From Pseudogemmobacter sp044142105 (lineage in GTDB: Bacteria > Pseudomonadota > Alphaproteobacteria > Rhodobacterales > Rhodobacteraceae): DNA of 64,000 nt. Under the pieces are notes generated by a model. That model saw nothing but the letters and a program-made list of their open reading frames with translations. It had not been told where the DNA came from and searched no databases. Position numbers and translations under genes: made by a program. The DNA lies in NCBI RefSeq assembly GCF_044142105.1, contig NZ_JBGTYM010000003.1, forward strand, positions 248,001 through 312,000. The letters run 5' to 3'. This document shows, piece by piece, positions 17,804 to 26,521 of this stretch (positions are counted from its first letter, which is position 1; each line of letters starts with the position of its first letter).

Positions 17804-19336
17804 TCAGCGGTCTTCCAGTGCCACCACGTTGGCATAGGCCTCGCGCACGCGGTCGGCGCCGATGCGGTCAACGATCGCCGTCCATTCGGCGGCAACACCA
17901 TCCAGCGCCTCTTGTGCCGTCTGTTCGCCCGATTGTGCCCGGGCAACGCCGGCTGCCAGTGAGGACATGAATTCACCCACTCCCGGCACCCGCAGGTCGA
18001 AGACCTGGTTCGGCGCGGTATCGATGCCTTTCAGCGTGGCAGTGTAGGTTTCGGCGACGGCCTTGTCCCAGCCGAGCGCGGTTTCGTAGAAGGCCGGATC
18101 GAAATGGCTGTCGCGATAGGGGTTGATGCCGAAGCGCCCGATCTGAAGGTCGGCCTCGGTATTCGCCTCATTGGCGAAGAAGCACAGGAAATCAAAGGCC
18201 ATATCCTGATTGACGCTGTCCTTCGCGACCGCCGATGTCCAGCCCCAGGTCACATAGGACACGCGGTTCGGTTCATCGAACGTGTCCCATTGGCCGGTGG
18301 TGCGGTTCCAGACCTCTTTCGCGCCTGGCAGCAGTGCCGCCTCAACCTTGTTGCGGATCGGGCTGTCAGACTGCATCGCCTGAATGAACGCGTCGTCCCA
18401 GCTGTAGGACATCAGCGTCTGTCCGCCGCCGAACGAGAAGATCTCGTCGCCAAGACCAAAGGAGGTGCCGCCGGGCGGCATCGACGCCTGCGCTTCCACG
18501 AACAACTCCAGCCCGCGCACCCAGCCGGGCGAGTTGACCAGCGGGGTCATGGTTTCCAGATCAAAGAAGAAGCCGCCCTTCACGTCGGGATGCTTGGCAT
18601 AGGGCGCGACCCGGCTGATAAAGGCCGAGAACATCAGGTCGTCGCGCTTCGTCACTTCGGCGGTACCGAAGTTCGGCGCCCCGTCGCCGTCCCAATCGGT
18701 ATTGGTGAAGACGGCGGCGACCTCGTTGTATTCCTCCCACGTCGCAGGCACGGTCAGATCGCGACCGGTCTTTTCCTTGAACAGGGCCTGCGCTTCGGGG
18801 TTGCTGAACACGTCCGCCCGGTATTTCAGATAGTGGCGGTCACCATCCATCGTATATTGCAGCATCTTGCCGCCCCATGAGGCGACACCGCGATAGGTCT
18901 CGGTCACCTCGGCCATGCCGGCGACTTCCTGATAGGCGGCGGGAACCTCGGCCAGATAAGGGTTGAAATCCCCCAGCCAGAGCGAACCGTAGAACAGCAC
19001 GTCATAGGCCTGCTGCCCAGTTTGGAACGGGATCATGATGCGCTGGAACAGATCGCCGAAGGGCACATGGACGACATTCACCGTCGCGCCGGTCAGTTCC
19101 TGGAACTGGCTTGCGTGCAGGGCGGTCGGCTCTCCGATCACGGGGATCGCGTGGGTGATCACGTTCAGCGTGCGACCGGAATAGTCCTTGGCGTCGATGG
19201 CCTCGAAACTGCAAATGCCCGGCACATCGGTCTTGATGCCGTATTTCGTGTAGTCTTCAGCAACGACGCCATTGGCCGTGCAGGCCAGCGCGGTGGTTGC
19301 AACGAACATCCGCTTCAATGCGGTTCCTTTGGTCAT
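17804..19336 (-). CDS. ABC transporter substrate-binding protein (GlpV-like, family 1)
   Basis: 510-residue periplasmic protein, longer than most family 1 sugar-binding proteins (about 420) but near the size of glycerol-type GlpV. A signal peptide is visible (MTKGTALKRMFVATTALACTANGVVA). The mature part has SBP_bac features such as LTGATVNVVHVPFGDLFQRIM, TVPATWEEYNEVAAVF and YVTWGWTSAVAKDS. The ligand is unknown; the cotranscribed alcohol dehydrogenase upstream points to an alcohol, diol or polyol. It is the second gene of the minus-strand operon. Confidence 0.85.
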   Translation of the reverse strand: MTKGTALKRMFVATTALACTANGVVAEDYTKYGIKTDVPGICSFEAIDAKDYSGRTLNVITHAIPVIGEPTALHASQFQELTGATVNVVHVPFGDLFQRIMIPFQTGQQAYDVLFYGSLWLGDFNPYLAEVPAAYQEVAGMAEVTETYRGVASWGGKMLQYTMDGDRHYLKYRADVFSNPEAQALFKEKTGRDLTVPATWEEYNEVAAVFTNTDWDGDGAPNFGTAEVTKRDDLMFSAFISRVAPYAKHPDVKGGFFFDLETMTPLVNSPGWVRGLELFVEAQASMPPGGTSFGLGDEIFSFGGGQTLMSYSWDDAFIQAMQSDSPIRNKVEAALLPGAKEVWNRTTGQWDTFDEPNRVSYVTWGWTSAVAKDSVNQDMAFDFLCFFANEANTEADLQIGRFGINPYRDSHFDPAFYETALGWDKAVAETYTATLKGIDTAPNQVFDLRVPGVGEFMSSLAAGVARAQSGEQTAQEALDGVAAEWTAIVDRIGADRVREAYANVVALEDR

Positions 19337-19373
19337 GACAGCCTCCCAGAGTCAGTTTCTTGTCAGATCGCGG

Positions 19374-20426
19374 TCAGGGCACCAGAACAGCGCGGCCCCT
19401 GATCTTGCCGTGATGCAGGTCCTGCAAGGCCTGATTGGCCTGATCGAGCCGGTAGTGTTTCGTCGCCAACTCAACGAGCCCGCGGTCGGCCAAAGCCATC
19501 AGCTCGGTCAGCTCGGCCCATGTGCCGACCAGATTGCCGATGATGTTCTTTTCGGTGATCACCATGTCCACGGTGGGGACGCGGATCTCCTCGCCATAGC
19601 CGATGACGTAGTAGGAGCCCGCCGGGCGGGTCATATCGAGGCCCTTTTTCGTGGTACCCTTCTCGCCCACGAAATCCAGCACCGCCTCGGCACCCTTGCC
19701 CCCGGTCAGGGCCAGCACGGCCTCGACCTCGCCACCATCGGCTTTCACCAGATGGTCGGCGCCATGCTCGGCCGCCAGCGATAGCGAGGCGTCGGAGATA
19801 TCGACGACGATGATCCGCGCCGCGCACATGGCCCGCAGCACCTGTATGCCGATATGGCCAAGCCCGCCCGCGCCGATCACCACCGCCGTCTGGTCGGGCA
19901 GCAATTGCTGTGCTGCCTTCTTCGCCGCGCGGTAGGCGGTCAGCCCGGCATCGGCATAGGGGGCCACATCCTTTGGAGCCAATGTCTTGGGCAACGCAAT
20001 CAGATTGCGGACCGAAGTATGCAGCAGCTCGGCATAGCCACCGTTGCTGTCCAGCCCCGGGAATTTGCCATCGCCATGCATGTCATGGCCGCGCCGGCAG
20101 GCGATGCATGTGCCGCCCGTCACTTTCGGGTGCACGATCACCGGATCGCCCTTCTTGAACCCCTCGACCTCGGACCCGGTCTCCTCGATCCAGCCGGCGT
20201 TTTCATGCCCCATGATCAGGGGCAGGAGGGCGGTGCCTGAAGGGTCGGTGTGGGGACGCCAGATGCCCTCGATGATATGAAGATCGGTGCGACACACGCC
20301 CGCGCCGCCGATGCGGATGATCACGTCACTGGATTTCACGATCTTCGGATCCGCGACCTCTTGGCCGCGCACCCATTGGGGGGCGGTCAGGCTGGGATCA
20401 TAGGTATGAAGAACCTGGGCTTTCAT
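19374..20426 (-). CDS. Zinc-type NAD(P)-dependent alcohol dehydrogenase with partial loss of the structural zinc site
   Basis: 350-residue medium-chain dehydrogenase. Catalytic zinc ligands are Cys in GVCRTDLHIIEG, the HE pair in IMGHENAGW, and a later Asp/Cys region; the NAD fold is VIGAGGLGHIG near residue 185. The structural-zinc lobe reads GGTCIACRRGHDMHGDG, where the first and last of the four usual cysteines are glycines. The paralogue at 37107 keeps all four. It heads the ABC-transporter operon and is divergent from the regulator at 20779. It probably oxidises a primary alcohol brought in by the importer or made by the monooxygenase. Confidence 0.88.
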   Translation of the reverse strand: MKAQVLHTYDPSLTAPQWVRGQEVADPKIVKSSDVIIRIGGAGVCRTDLHIIEGIWRPHTDPSGTALLPLIMGHENAGWIEETGSEVEGFKKGDPVIVHPKVTGGTCIACRRGHDMHGDGKFPGLDSNGGYAELLHTSVRNLIALPKTLAPKDVAPYADAGLTAYRAAKKAAQQLLPDQTAVVIGAGGLGHIGIQVLRAMCAARIIVVDISDASLSLAAEHGADHLVKADGGEVEAVLALTGGKGAEAVLDFVGEKGTTKKGLDMTRPAGSYYVIGYGEEIRVPTVDMVITEKNIIGNLVGTWAELTELMALADRGLVELATKHYRLDQANQALQDLHHGKIRGRAVLVP

Positions 20427-20561
20427 GGTCGGTTTCTCGCCTCTTCGGATACCGCCCTCCCCGGCGGTTTGGGGACGTTCGGCGAGGTCGGCCGCGGGCG
20501 CAAATTTTGGCGATGCTGCCGATGCGGTCGTTCGCGATCTGGACGAACGGGGGCAGGGGGC

Positions 20562-20638
20562 GTTCAGCCTCTGAACAGTTTCGCGGGCGGGGGGCGGGAG
20601 AAACCGCTCGACTGGCGCACTGTTCACAAGTTGGACAG
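20562..20638. promoter_or_regulatory. Two inverted repeats in the adh/regulator divergent region
   Basis: GTTCAG-CCT-CTGAAC (20562-20576) is a perfect inverted repeat. CTGTTC-N7-GGACAG (20620-20638) is a near copy with one mismatch, and both share the half-site CTGWWC/GAACAG. They lie between the alcohol dehydrogenase and the GAFTGA-less regulator, the expected place for sites bound by that regulator. I saw no -24/-12 element for the adh direction. Confidence 0.4.
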
Positions 20639-20662
20639 ATGCGGGCGAATCGCCTGCGCCGA

Positions 20663-20690
20663 TTGACAGGGGGTGCGCAGCCGATACGCT
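20663..20690 (+). promoter_or_regulatory. Possible sigma-70 promoter for the AcoR-like regulator
   Basis: A perfect -35 hexamer TTGACA (20663-20668) is followed after 16 bases by a weak -10 (TACGCT, 20685-20690), 88 bases before the chosen start of the regulator. The -10 is poor, as is common in high-GC alphaproteobacteria. Confidence 0.35.
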
Positions 20691-20778
20691 TTGATCGGCC
20701 CGGGACGAGGGCGCCCAGGTCGCAGGAGGAGATGCGCCGGGACCAAGAATGGACAACGCCCAGGGAGGGGCCGGTGCC

Positions 20779-22620
20779 ATGGAGATGCAGACATCGGCGC
20801 TGACCCGCGCGCGGCATCAGCTTGAAACTCAAGGACGGTTTCCCGGCGGCGCCTTGCCGGGCGACATCACTGAAAGCTGGTTGCGAAGCCTGTCGCACGG
20901 GCTTGACCCGCTGGAACGAAGCAGGCGACTAATCCTGTCGGCAACCGAATTCTCGGCCACGCGCCAAATGCATGCGGATCTGATCCGCTTTGCCCGGCCC
21001 GAGCTGGAACTGTTGTTCGACCAGATCGCCGGGTCCAATTTCATGATCGCGCTCGGCTCGCCCGAAGGGGTGGTGCTGGACACGCTGCACGATGCCCAGT
21101 TCGCCGAGACCGATGCGGGTGCACAAGTCATTCCCGGTTCTGTCTGGAGCGAGGATCTCCGTGGCACCAATGCGATGGGCGTCTGTATCGCCACGGGCCG
21201 CCCGGCGCAGGTCTATGGCGGCGAGCATTTCCTGCGCGCGCATGGCGATGTATCCTGCATCTCGGCGCCGATCTTTGACGGGGCCGGGCGGTTGGCGGGG
21301 GTGCTGGATGCCTCGTCCATGTCGGCGGTGCGTCAGCAGCACACGGCGGCACTCGTGCAGATGGCAGCGTCGAGCATCGAGAACAGCCTGATCCGCGCCC
21401 GCCATGACCGCAGCATGGTGCTGCAATTCCATCCGCGCCCTGAATACCTCGGCACGCTGTCGATGGGGATGCTGGTACTGGGCGAAGACCTCACCGTGAC
21501 GGCGGTGAACCGCAAGGGCGAGATGTTCCTGACCGGGTTCCCGCGCCTGCTGGGCGAAAGTTTCGACCGGATATTCGAGCAGCCCTTCGCGGCGATCCAG
21601 CGCAGGCTCGCCGAGGGCGAGACATTGCGCATCCGCGACCGCATAGGCTCGGCTGTCTCTCTCCGCTGCGTGGCAAACCGGGCGAGCTTCGCGCTGGCGC
21701 GCCGGCTGCGCCCGAGTCAGGGTGAAGAAGCGGCACCAGTGAAAAACTTTTTCCGCGATGTGGTGGTCGAAGACCCGGCGCTGTGGCAACGGCTTCAGGC
21801 ACTGCCCGATGCGGCGCGGCGCGGTGTCGCTATCGCAATCAGTGGCGAGACCGGCACCGGCAAGGCGTTGATCGCCCGATTGGCCCATACCGCTACCGGG
21901 CGCAAGGGGCCGCTGGTGGTGCTGGACGGGCGGATGCTGGAAGAGGCGGAGCTGTCACAGATCCTCGGTACGGCCGCTCAGCCCGGGCTGTTGCAAGAGG
22001 CGGATGGCGGCACCCTGTTTCTGGATGAAGTGACGGCCCTGCCAAGGGCCGCTCAGGCGGCCCTTGCGGCCGCGCTGGACGGTGGTGAGTATCGTCAGCC
22101 CGGTACTGGCGCGCTGATCCGCTGTGATCTTCGGGTCGTCAGTGTGACCAGCGAACCGGACGGGTTGGCGGGGCTGCTGCCCGCCCTGCGCTATCGGCTG
22201 GAAGGATTCCGGCTGGTACTGCCGCCCCTGCGCAACCGCGGCGACCTTGCGGCGCTGGCCCTGCGCTTCGCGATCTCGGTGCGGCCCGAGGCGCGAATTT
22301 CAGAGGCGGCGCTCGTCCGGCTAGCGGCGCATGCCTGGCCTGGCAACCTGCATGAGCTGCGCGCCATCATCACCCAGGCGATGCTGATCTGTCCGGATGC
22401 CGTGCTGGAGGCGCGCGATCTGGAGTCGCTGCTGCCCGCAATCGGCGGCGAGGCCCCGGCGGAATGTTGCCCGCAATGCGCCGGCGTGCCCTGGAAGGAA
22501 AGCCAGTGTCAGACCATCCGCGCCATGGTGCAGCGGCATGAGGGAAATGTTTCGCTGGCAGCACGGGCGCTCGGCATGTCGCGAACGACGATCTACAAGC
22601 ATTTGGGTGAGCAACCCTAG
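20779..22620 (+). CDS. AcoR-like regulator (GAF + AAA+ + Fis HTH) lacking the GAFTGA loop
   Basis: 613-residue protein built like an AcoR-type bacterial enhancer-binding protein. A sensory GAF region spans about residues 60-200, the AAA+ domain has Walker A GETGTGK near 356 and Walker B LFLDEV near 414, and a Fis-type helix-turn-helix (NVSLAARALGMSRTTIYKHL) closes the protein. The stretch between the Walker motifs reads MLEEAELSQILGTAAQPGLL and has no GAFTGA, the loop that contacts sigma-54; about ten residues are missing there. It may therefore act without sigma-54. GGGAGGGG at 20763-20770 supports the start at 20779; an upstream in-frame ATG is at 20749. Its stop overlaps the rpoN stop by four bases. 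Confidence 0.85.
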   Translation: MEMQTSALTRARHQLETQGRFPGGALPGDITESWLRSLSHGLDPLERSRRLILSATEFSATRQMHADLIRFARPELELLFDQIAGSNFMIALGSPEGVVLDTLHDAQFAETDAGAQVIPGSVWSEDLRGTNAMGVCIATGRPAQVYGGEHFLRAHGDVSCISAPIFDGAGRLAGVLDASSMSAVRQQHTAALVQMAASSIENSLIRARHDRSMVLQFHPRPEYLGTLSMGMLVLGEDLTVTAVNRKGEMFLTGFPRLLGESFDRIFEQPFAAIQRRLAEGETLRIRDRIGSAVSLRCVANRASFALARRLRPSQGEEAAPVKNFFRDVVVEDPALWQRLQALPDAARRGVAIAISGETGTGKALIARLAHTATGRKGPLVVLDGRMLEEAELSQILGTAAQPGLLQEADGGTLFLDEVTALPRAAQAALAAALDGGEYRQPGTGALIRCDLRVVSVTSEPDGLAGLLPALRYRLEGFRLVLPPLRNRGDLAALALRFAISVRPEARISEAALVRLAAHAWPGNLHELRAIITQAMLICPDAVLEARDLESLLPAIGGEAPAECCPQCAGVPWKESQCQTIRAMVQRHEGNVSLAARALGMSRTTIYKHLGEQP

Positions 22621-23840
22621 GTGCGCAGCCGCTGGTTGCGGGCAGGGATGCCCAGTTCCTCGCGATATTTCGCGACGGTGCGCCGAGCCAGCGGCTTGCC
22701 TTCTCTGCGCAGAAGGGCGGCCAGCGCGGCATCGTCATAGGGCGCGCGCGGGTCTTCCGTCGCCACAATCTGCCCCAACCGATACCGGATCGCTGTTGCC
22801 GCCGTGCCGTTGCCTCTGGTCGGCCCGCTGTCGAACAGGCTGGACAGCGTTCGCAACCCCTGCGGCGTCTCGACCAAGAGATCGCGCGCCACCCGCCCGA
22901 CCGTGCTGTCATGCAGGCCAAGGCGCGCGGCGATATCGGACCGGCTGAGCGCCATCAACGCGCCCGGCCCATGGTCTAGAAAGCCACGCTGCCGGGCCAG
23001 CACAGCGCGCGCCACTGCCAGTACCGTGCGGTTGCGCCGCTCGACGATCGAGGCCAGCCATTCCGCTTCGGCCCGCACGGCACGCAAACCCGCCGCCCCC
23101 TCTCTGCCGGGCGCAAGGGTCAGCACCGGCAGCGTGGCGCGGTTCAGCGCAATCTGCCAGCCTTCGGCCCCGCGCGACACGATAATATCAGGCGCGCGCA
23201 GCGGCGCGGGGGGGCCGCCAAAGGCCAGGCCAGGACGCGGGTCCATCCGCCGGATCTGAGCAAGACAAAGCGCCACCACCTCGGGCGGCATTCCAGTGGC
23301 CTGTACCAAGGCTGCCACCCCGCCGCTGGCGACCGCCTCAAGATGGCAAAGCACCGCCTCCATCGCGGGCGTCAACTGCCCGCGATCCGCCGCTTGCAGT
23401 CGCAGGCAATCGGAAAGCCCGCGGGCGAACAGCCCGACCGGCTCGATCTCTTGCTGGATGGCTGTCAGCATCGTGGTGGCGGCGGCGGGGCTGCGCCCGG
23501 TGCTGGCGGCAATCTCGGCCAGTGAACGGTCAAGCCAACCGTTGCCGTCCAGCGCCTCGACAAAGGCCGTGGCCAGCGCCTCATCGGCCCGCGCTGCGCC
23601 GATCATACGCAACTGCCCGATCACATGGGCGTAGAGCCCGCACTCGCTTTCGCCCTGATCCTCGATCAGCGCGGTCGACTGCGGCGGCAGCCGAAGACGC
23701 AGGAACGGGTTTGCTGCCGCCCGCCGCATCAGATCCTCAGCCAGCGCCTCGTTTGAAAGCAGCAGCAGGTTCACCGCCTGGATCTGCCGGAACCCAAGGT
23801 TTTGACGCTGGCTTTGTGTCAGGCGCGCGGTTAGCGTCAT
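22617..23840 (-). CDS. rpoN: RNA polymerase sigma-54 factor, short form
   Basis: 407-residue sigma-54, shorter than the usual 450-500. Region I (NLGFRQIQAVNLLLLSNEALAEDL, then NPFL) is recognisable at the N-terminus, the core-binding region follows, the helix-turn-helix is LSRSDIAARLGLHDSTVGRV, and the RpoN box ARRTVAKYRE is complete near residue 384, so promoter recognition should be intact. The start at 23840 gives MTLTARL; ATG 23864 is an alternative. A sigma-54 gene beside catabolic genes rather than in the usual ptsN/hpf context suggests a specialised second copy, as known for Rhodobacter. Whether the genome has another rpoN cannot be seen here. Confidence 0.88.
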   Translation of the reverse strand: MTLTARLTQSQRQNLGFRQIQAVNLLLLSNEALAEDLMRRAAANPFLRLRLPPQSTALIEDQGESECGLYAHVIGQLRMIGAARADEALATAFVEALDGNGWLDRSLAEIAASTGRSPAAATTMLTAIQQEIEPVGLFARGLSDCLRLQAADRGQLTPAMEAVLCHLEAVASGGVAALVQATGMPPEVVALCLAQIRRMDPRPGLAFGGPPAPLRAPDIIVSRGAEGWQIALNRATLPVLTLAPGREGAAGLRAVRAEAEWLASIVERRNRTVLAVARAVLARQRGFLDHGPGALMALSRSDIAARLGLHDSTVGRVARDLLVETPQGLRTLSSLFDSGPTRGNGTAATAIRYRLGQIVATEDPRAPYDDAALAALLRREGKPLARRTVAKYREELGIPARNQRLRT

Positions 23841-23869
23841 CTGATCCACGCCCTGTGGGAGCATTGGCC

Positions 23870-24859
23870 TTGGCGACCCTCGCACCGGATCAACCCATTG
23901 GACCCGAACGGTTCTACCGCGAAATGTCGCCGCAGCTTGCGGCGCGGTTGCGGCAGATGTGGTCTGCCCGCGGGCACGATCTCGACAAGCTCTGGGGAGA
24001 GTGCATTCGCGGCCTGCCCGGCTTTCGCCCCCTGCCCATGACCGAGCGACCCGAGACCGATAGTCGTGCCCATGACCGGCTGTGCCTGTTCGATCAGGCG
24101 CTGATCTGGACCATGGCGCTGCATCAGGCGGCCGGCGCAGGGATGAAGATCGATGGGCTGCTTCTGGGTCGCGACCAGCTTTGCGCGCTGCATATCCTGA
24201 GCGGGCGGGTGGTCGAAACCGTCGCTGCCTTGCGGCTTCTGGTGCTGTCGGAACTGGCGGTGCCGTCGCTGCAACTGGTGCGATCCGTTTCGGAAGATGT
24301 CGATATGCTGCTGGCGCTTTTGTTGCGGCGCAAGCTGGCACAGCAATTCGTCGCCTGCCGCAGTGCCGAAGAGGCGAATGATTTCTGGCGGCGCCATATC
24401 GCCGGTGGCCGGGCCTTCCGGCTGGTCGCGGAAAAGCTGTACAGCATCGGCCTCGACCATTCCGACCAGAGCGAATACGGCCGCTGGCGGCGCGAGGTGC
24501 TGACGCTCCTGGGTTCGGCAGTGCATAGCTCTCCGCTGGGTCAGGGCAACCGGCTGCGCGATGCCGCATGGCCCGCCAATCCGGTTGCGCGTGATTGTCT
24601 GGAATTCGTGACGCATCGGCTGCACGAACTTTGCGCCTGGGCGCATCTGATCGACATAGGGCTGGAAGAGGATTTGACGCTGATCTCCTCGGTCGCCGGG
24701 GATGAGGCGCGGTTGCTCGTCTTTGCGGCCGGGTCGCGCGACATCCTGCTTGACCAGATGCGTTGGGCGGTCACCGCCGGACAGGCCAGCGGCGGGCAAG
24801 GCAGGGAAGCCATGCCCACCGGCCCTGGCCTGTTCAGTGGCGGCCAGACCCTTCACTGA
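23870..24859 (+). CDS. Hypothetical alpha-helical protein divergent from rpoN
   Basis: About 329 residues with no family I recognise firmly. It is strongly helical with many Arg/Leu repeats. The segment RSVSEDVDMLLALLLRRKLAQQF, in the middle third, vaguely recalls DUF5677-type proteins, but that is a guess. The start is uncertain: TTG 23870 has GGGA nine bases upstream, and GTG 23855 or ATG 23921 are possible. The 5' end almost abuts or overlaps the rpoN start, so the two promoters must lie inside each other's coding or leader sequence. It ends converging on a 68-residue gene. Confidence 0.65.
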   Translation: MATLAPDQPIGPERFYREMSPQLAARLRQMWSARGHDLDKLWGECIRGLPGFRPLPMTERPETDSRAHDRLCLFDQALIWTMALHQAAGAGMKIDGLLLGRDQLCALHILSGRVVETVAALRLLVLSELAVPSLQLVRSVSEDVDMLLALLLRRKLAQQFVACRSAEEANDFWRRHIAGGRAFRLVAEKLYSIGLDHSDQSEYGRWRREVLTLLGSAVHSSPLGQGNRLRDAAWPANPVARDCLEFVTHRLHELCAWAHLIDIGLEEDLTLISSVAGDEARLLVFAAGSRDILLDQMRWAVTAGQASGGQGREAMPTGPGLFSGGQTLH

Positions 24860-25040
24860 TCTTGTCGCTGGCGATCCAGCGCGCGGCCAGCACGAGCGTT
24901 CCCATCGCGAATTCCTTGCCATGGGCGCCGATCATCTCTTGCGAGATTTCAGCGATTCTGGCGAAGAAGGCGTCCTTGCTGGCATCCTCGGCGGTCTGCT
25001 GGGGCTGGGCTTCGATCATCTCGGGTCTTCCTTTCGTCAT
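24834..25040 (-). CDS. Small hypothetical protein (68 aa)
   Basis: The product starts MTKGRPEMIEAQPQQ and contains a single amphipathic to hydrophobic helix (FFARIAEISQEMIGAHGKEFAMGTLVLAARWI). Its start overlaps the stop of the upstream propeller gene by four bases (ATGA), so it is translationally coupled to it. The 3' end overlaps the convergent gene at 23870-24859 by 26 bases. No known family recognised. Confidence 0.6.
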   Translation of the reverse strand: MTKGRPEMIEAQPQQTAEDASKDAFFARIAEISQEMIGAHGKEFAMGTLVLAARWIASDKISEGSGRH

Positions 25041-26182
25041 TTGAAGAGCTGGGGCGGCAGTGTCACAAGCGCCGCAGAGCCGGCAGCCGTGCCAATGGCA
25101 AGGTGAAGCCCGTCCGCAGACCAGGCCAGCGCCGTTACCGGGCTGCCGTCGGCGTGGCGCAGCGGCATTTCCTCGGGCTGGCCGACCCGCGTAATCGCGA
25201 CGGCCCCATCAGCCATGCCAAGCGCGATCAGGTCGCGACCCGGATGGGCGGCGATCTTCTCGATCAGCACAAGGCCGGATCGTCCGGTTTTCAATGCGCC
25301 TGTCGCCTCGCTGGCCAAGGGCGGTGTTGCCAGTGACCAGCCCGCTGCCCGGAAGGCACCGGATGCAAAGATCGCCTCACCCGCCTTGCTGAACGCGACG
25401 GAGGAGGGCGGTGCACGGAAGTTGCCGATGCGGCCGATCGCACCATCGTTGCGCCGCAACAACCAGAACCCGTCTCTGCCGTTTGATCCAGCGATCCAGA
25501 TTCCGTCGGCCGAGAACGACAGCGGCCCGCTGCCTCCGAGCGGGTGGTTTTCATAGCCCTGGCTGGGCTGACCGAGGAGCAGGTTCTCTGCTAGCATCAC
25601 AGCCAGCGAACGGTCATCCGGCGCGAAAGCCAGAGCATTTGCCGGACCGGGGGTCAGAAGGCCGGCAAGCCTTCGCATTCCCTCTTCCTCATACAGATCG
25701 GTGCGGCCGTCGCGGCCCACGGCCAGCCGGCCCGCAAGGTCCGAGGTAACGGCGAAGATCGGGCTGGTCTTGCTGAGCATCGGAATGACCTGGCCCCGCG
25801 GCGTGACCCGGTGGATGCGGCCATCGCGCGCCGCAGCAATCAGGCCGATCGCGCCCGAAGCCGCCAAGAGCGGCGCGCCATTGGCCAGTTCTGACGTCAG
25901 GATCGGGGTGCCCACCGGTTTTTCGCGCGGGCGGATGGTGCTGCGTCCTGAGTCCGCCTCGACCCGCATCCGGTTCAGCGCCGACTCCGGGTCCTTGAGC
26001 GCCATCAGCGCCAGACGGCCGTTCTCCAGCGCAAAGCCTGCGATCGTGCCTGCAATGTCGAGAGCGACATCGCAGATCGGCGCATCGAGCGACCAACTGC
26101 GCGCCAGCAGATCGAAAAGCGGGGATTGGCCGGATTGAGGGGCCGGCTTGGCCGGGGCCTCCTGTGTGGCGGTCGCACTCAT
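25037..26182 (-). CDS. WD40/YVTN-like beta-propeller protein of unknown role
   Basis: 381 residues with no signal peptide. After a Pro/Ala-rich leader, short repeats with the propeller pattern recur: GAIGLIAAARDGRIHRVTP, ALAFAPDDRSLAVML, SFSADGIWIAGSN, SVAFSKAGEAIFASG, IALGMADGAVAITRVG, and ALAWSADGLHLAIGTA. This gives about six or seven blades and suggests a protein-binding scaffold in the cytoplasm. GAGGA precedes the start. It lies ten bases behind the 93-residue gene and overlaps the 68-residue gene, forming a three-gene minus operon. No enzymatic motif seen. Confidence 0.78.
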   Translation of the reverse strand: MSATATQEAPAKPAPQSGQSPLFDLLARSWSLDAPICDVALDIAGTIAGFALENGRLALMALKDPESALNRMRVEADSGRSTIRPREKPVGTPILTSELANGAPLLAASGAIGLIAAARDGRIHRVTPRGQVIPMLSKTSPIFAVTSDLAGRLAVGRDGRTDLYEEEGMRRLAGLLTPGPANALAFAPDDRSLAVMLAENLLLGQPSQGYENHPLGGSGPLSFSADGIWIAGSNGRDGFWLLRRNDGAIGRIGNFRAPPSSVAFSKAGEAIFASGAFRAAGWSLATPPLASEATGALKTGRSGLVLIEKIAAHPGRDLIALGMADGAVAITRVGQPEEMPLRHADGSPVTALAWSADGLHLAIGTAAGSAALVTLPPQLFK

Positions 26183-26192
26183 CGGATGTTCC

Positions 26193-26474
26193 TCATTTTA
26201 GAGCCAGAAACTCTTGCCCGAGGGCGGAGAGCTGTCTTTCCAACGCCTGCACCTGCGTTTCGTAGGCTTCGGCGATAAGCTGTGCGGCGATTTCGGCGCG
26301 CTCGGCCTGCGCCAGATCGGCGCCGCCACTATCTTCGGCCATCTGGCGCGCAAAACCCGCGGCGGCGACCTTCTGCAGCAGCCGATGATACTCGCCGGTC
26401 AGGGCGCTCAATTCGGCAGTAAGGCGGAACTGATCGGCGAGAATCTCTTGAGCGCCGCGTGCTGTCGCTGTCAT
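26193..26474 (-). CDS. Small helical (coiled-coil-like) hypothetical protein (93 aa)
   Basis: The product starts MTATARGAQEILADQF and is almost entirely helical with heptad-like Leu/Ala spacing (AELSALTGEYHRLLQKVAAA, then AQVQALERQLSALGQEFLAL-like end). GGGGA sits five bases before the ATG at 26474, which selects it over ATG 26486. First gene of the operon with the propeller gene. Unrecognised. Confidence 0.65.
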   Translation of the reverse strand: MTATARGAQEILADQFRLTAELSALTGEYHRLLQKVAAAGFARQMAEDSGGADLAQAERAEIAAQLIAEAYETQVQALERQLSALGQEFLALK

Positions 26475-26521
26475 AGTCTTCCCCATTCGCCTGACAACCG
26501 ACCCGCAGACAGGAGCCGCAG

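Noticed and set aside
20749..20778. Upstream ATG as the start of the GAFTGA-less regulator
   Set aside because: Its nearest purine-rich box is about 17 bases away, whereas GGGAGGGG is ideally spaced for ATG 20779; not excluded.
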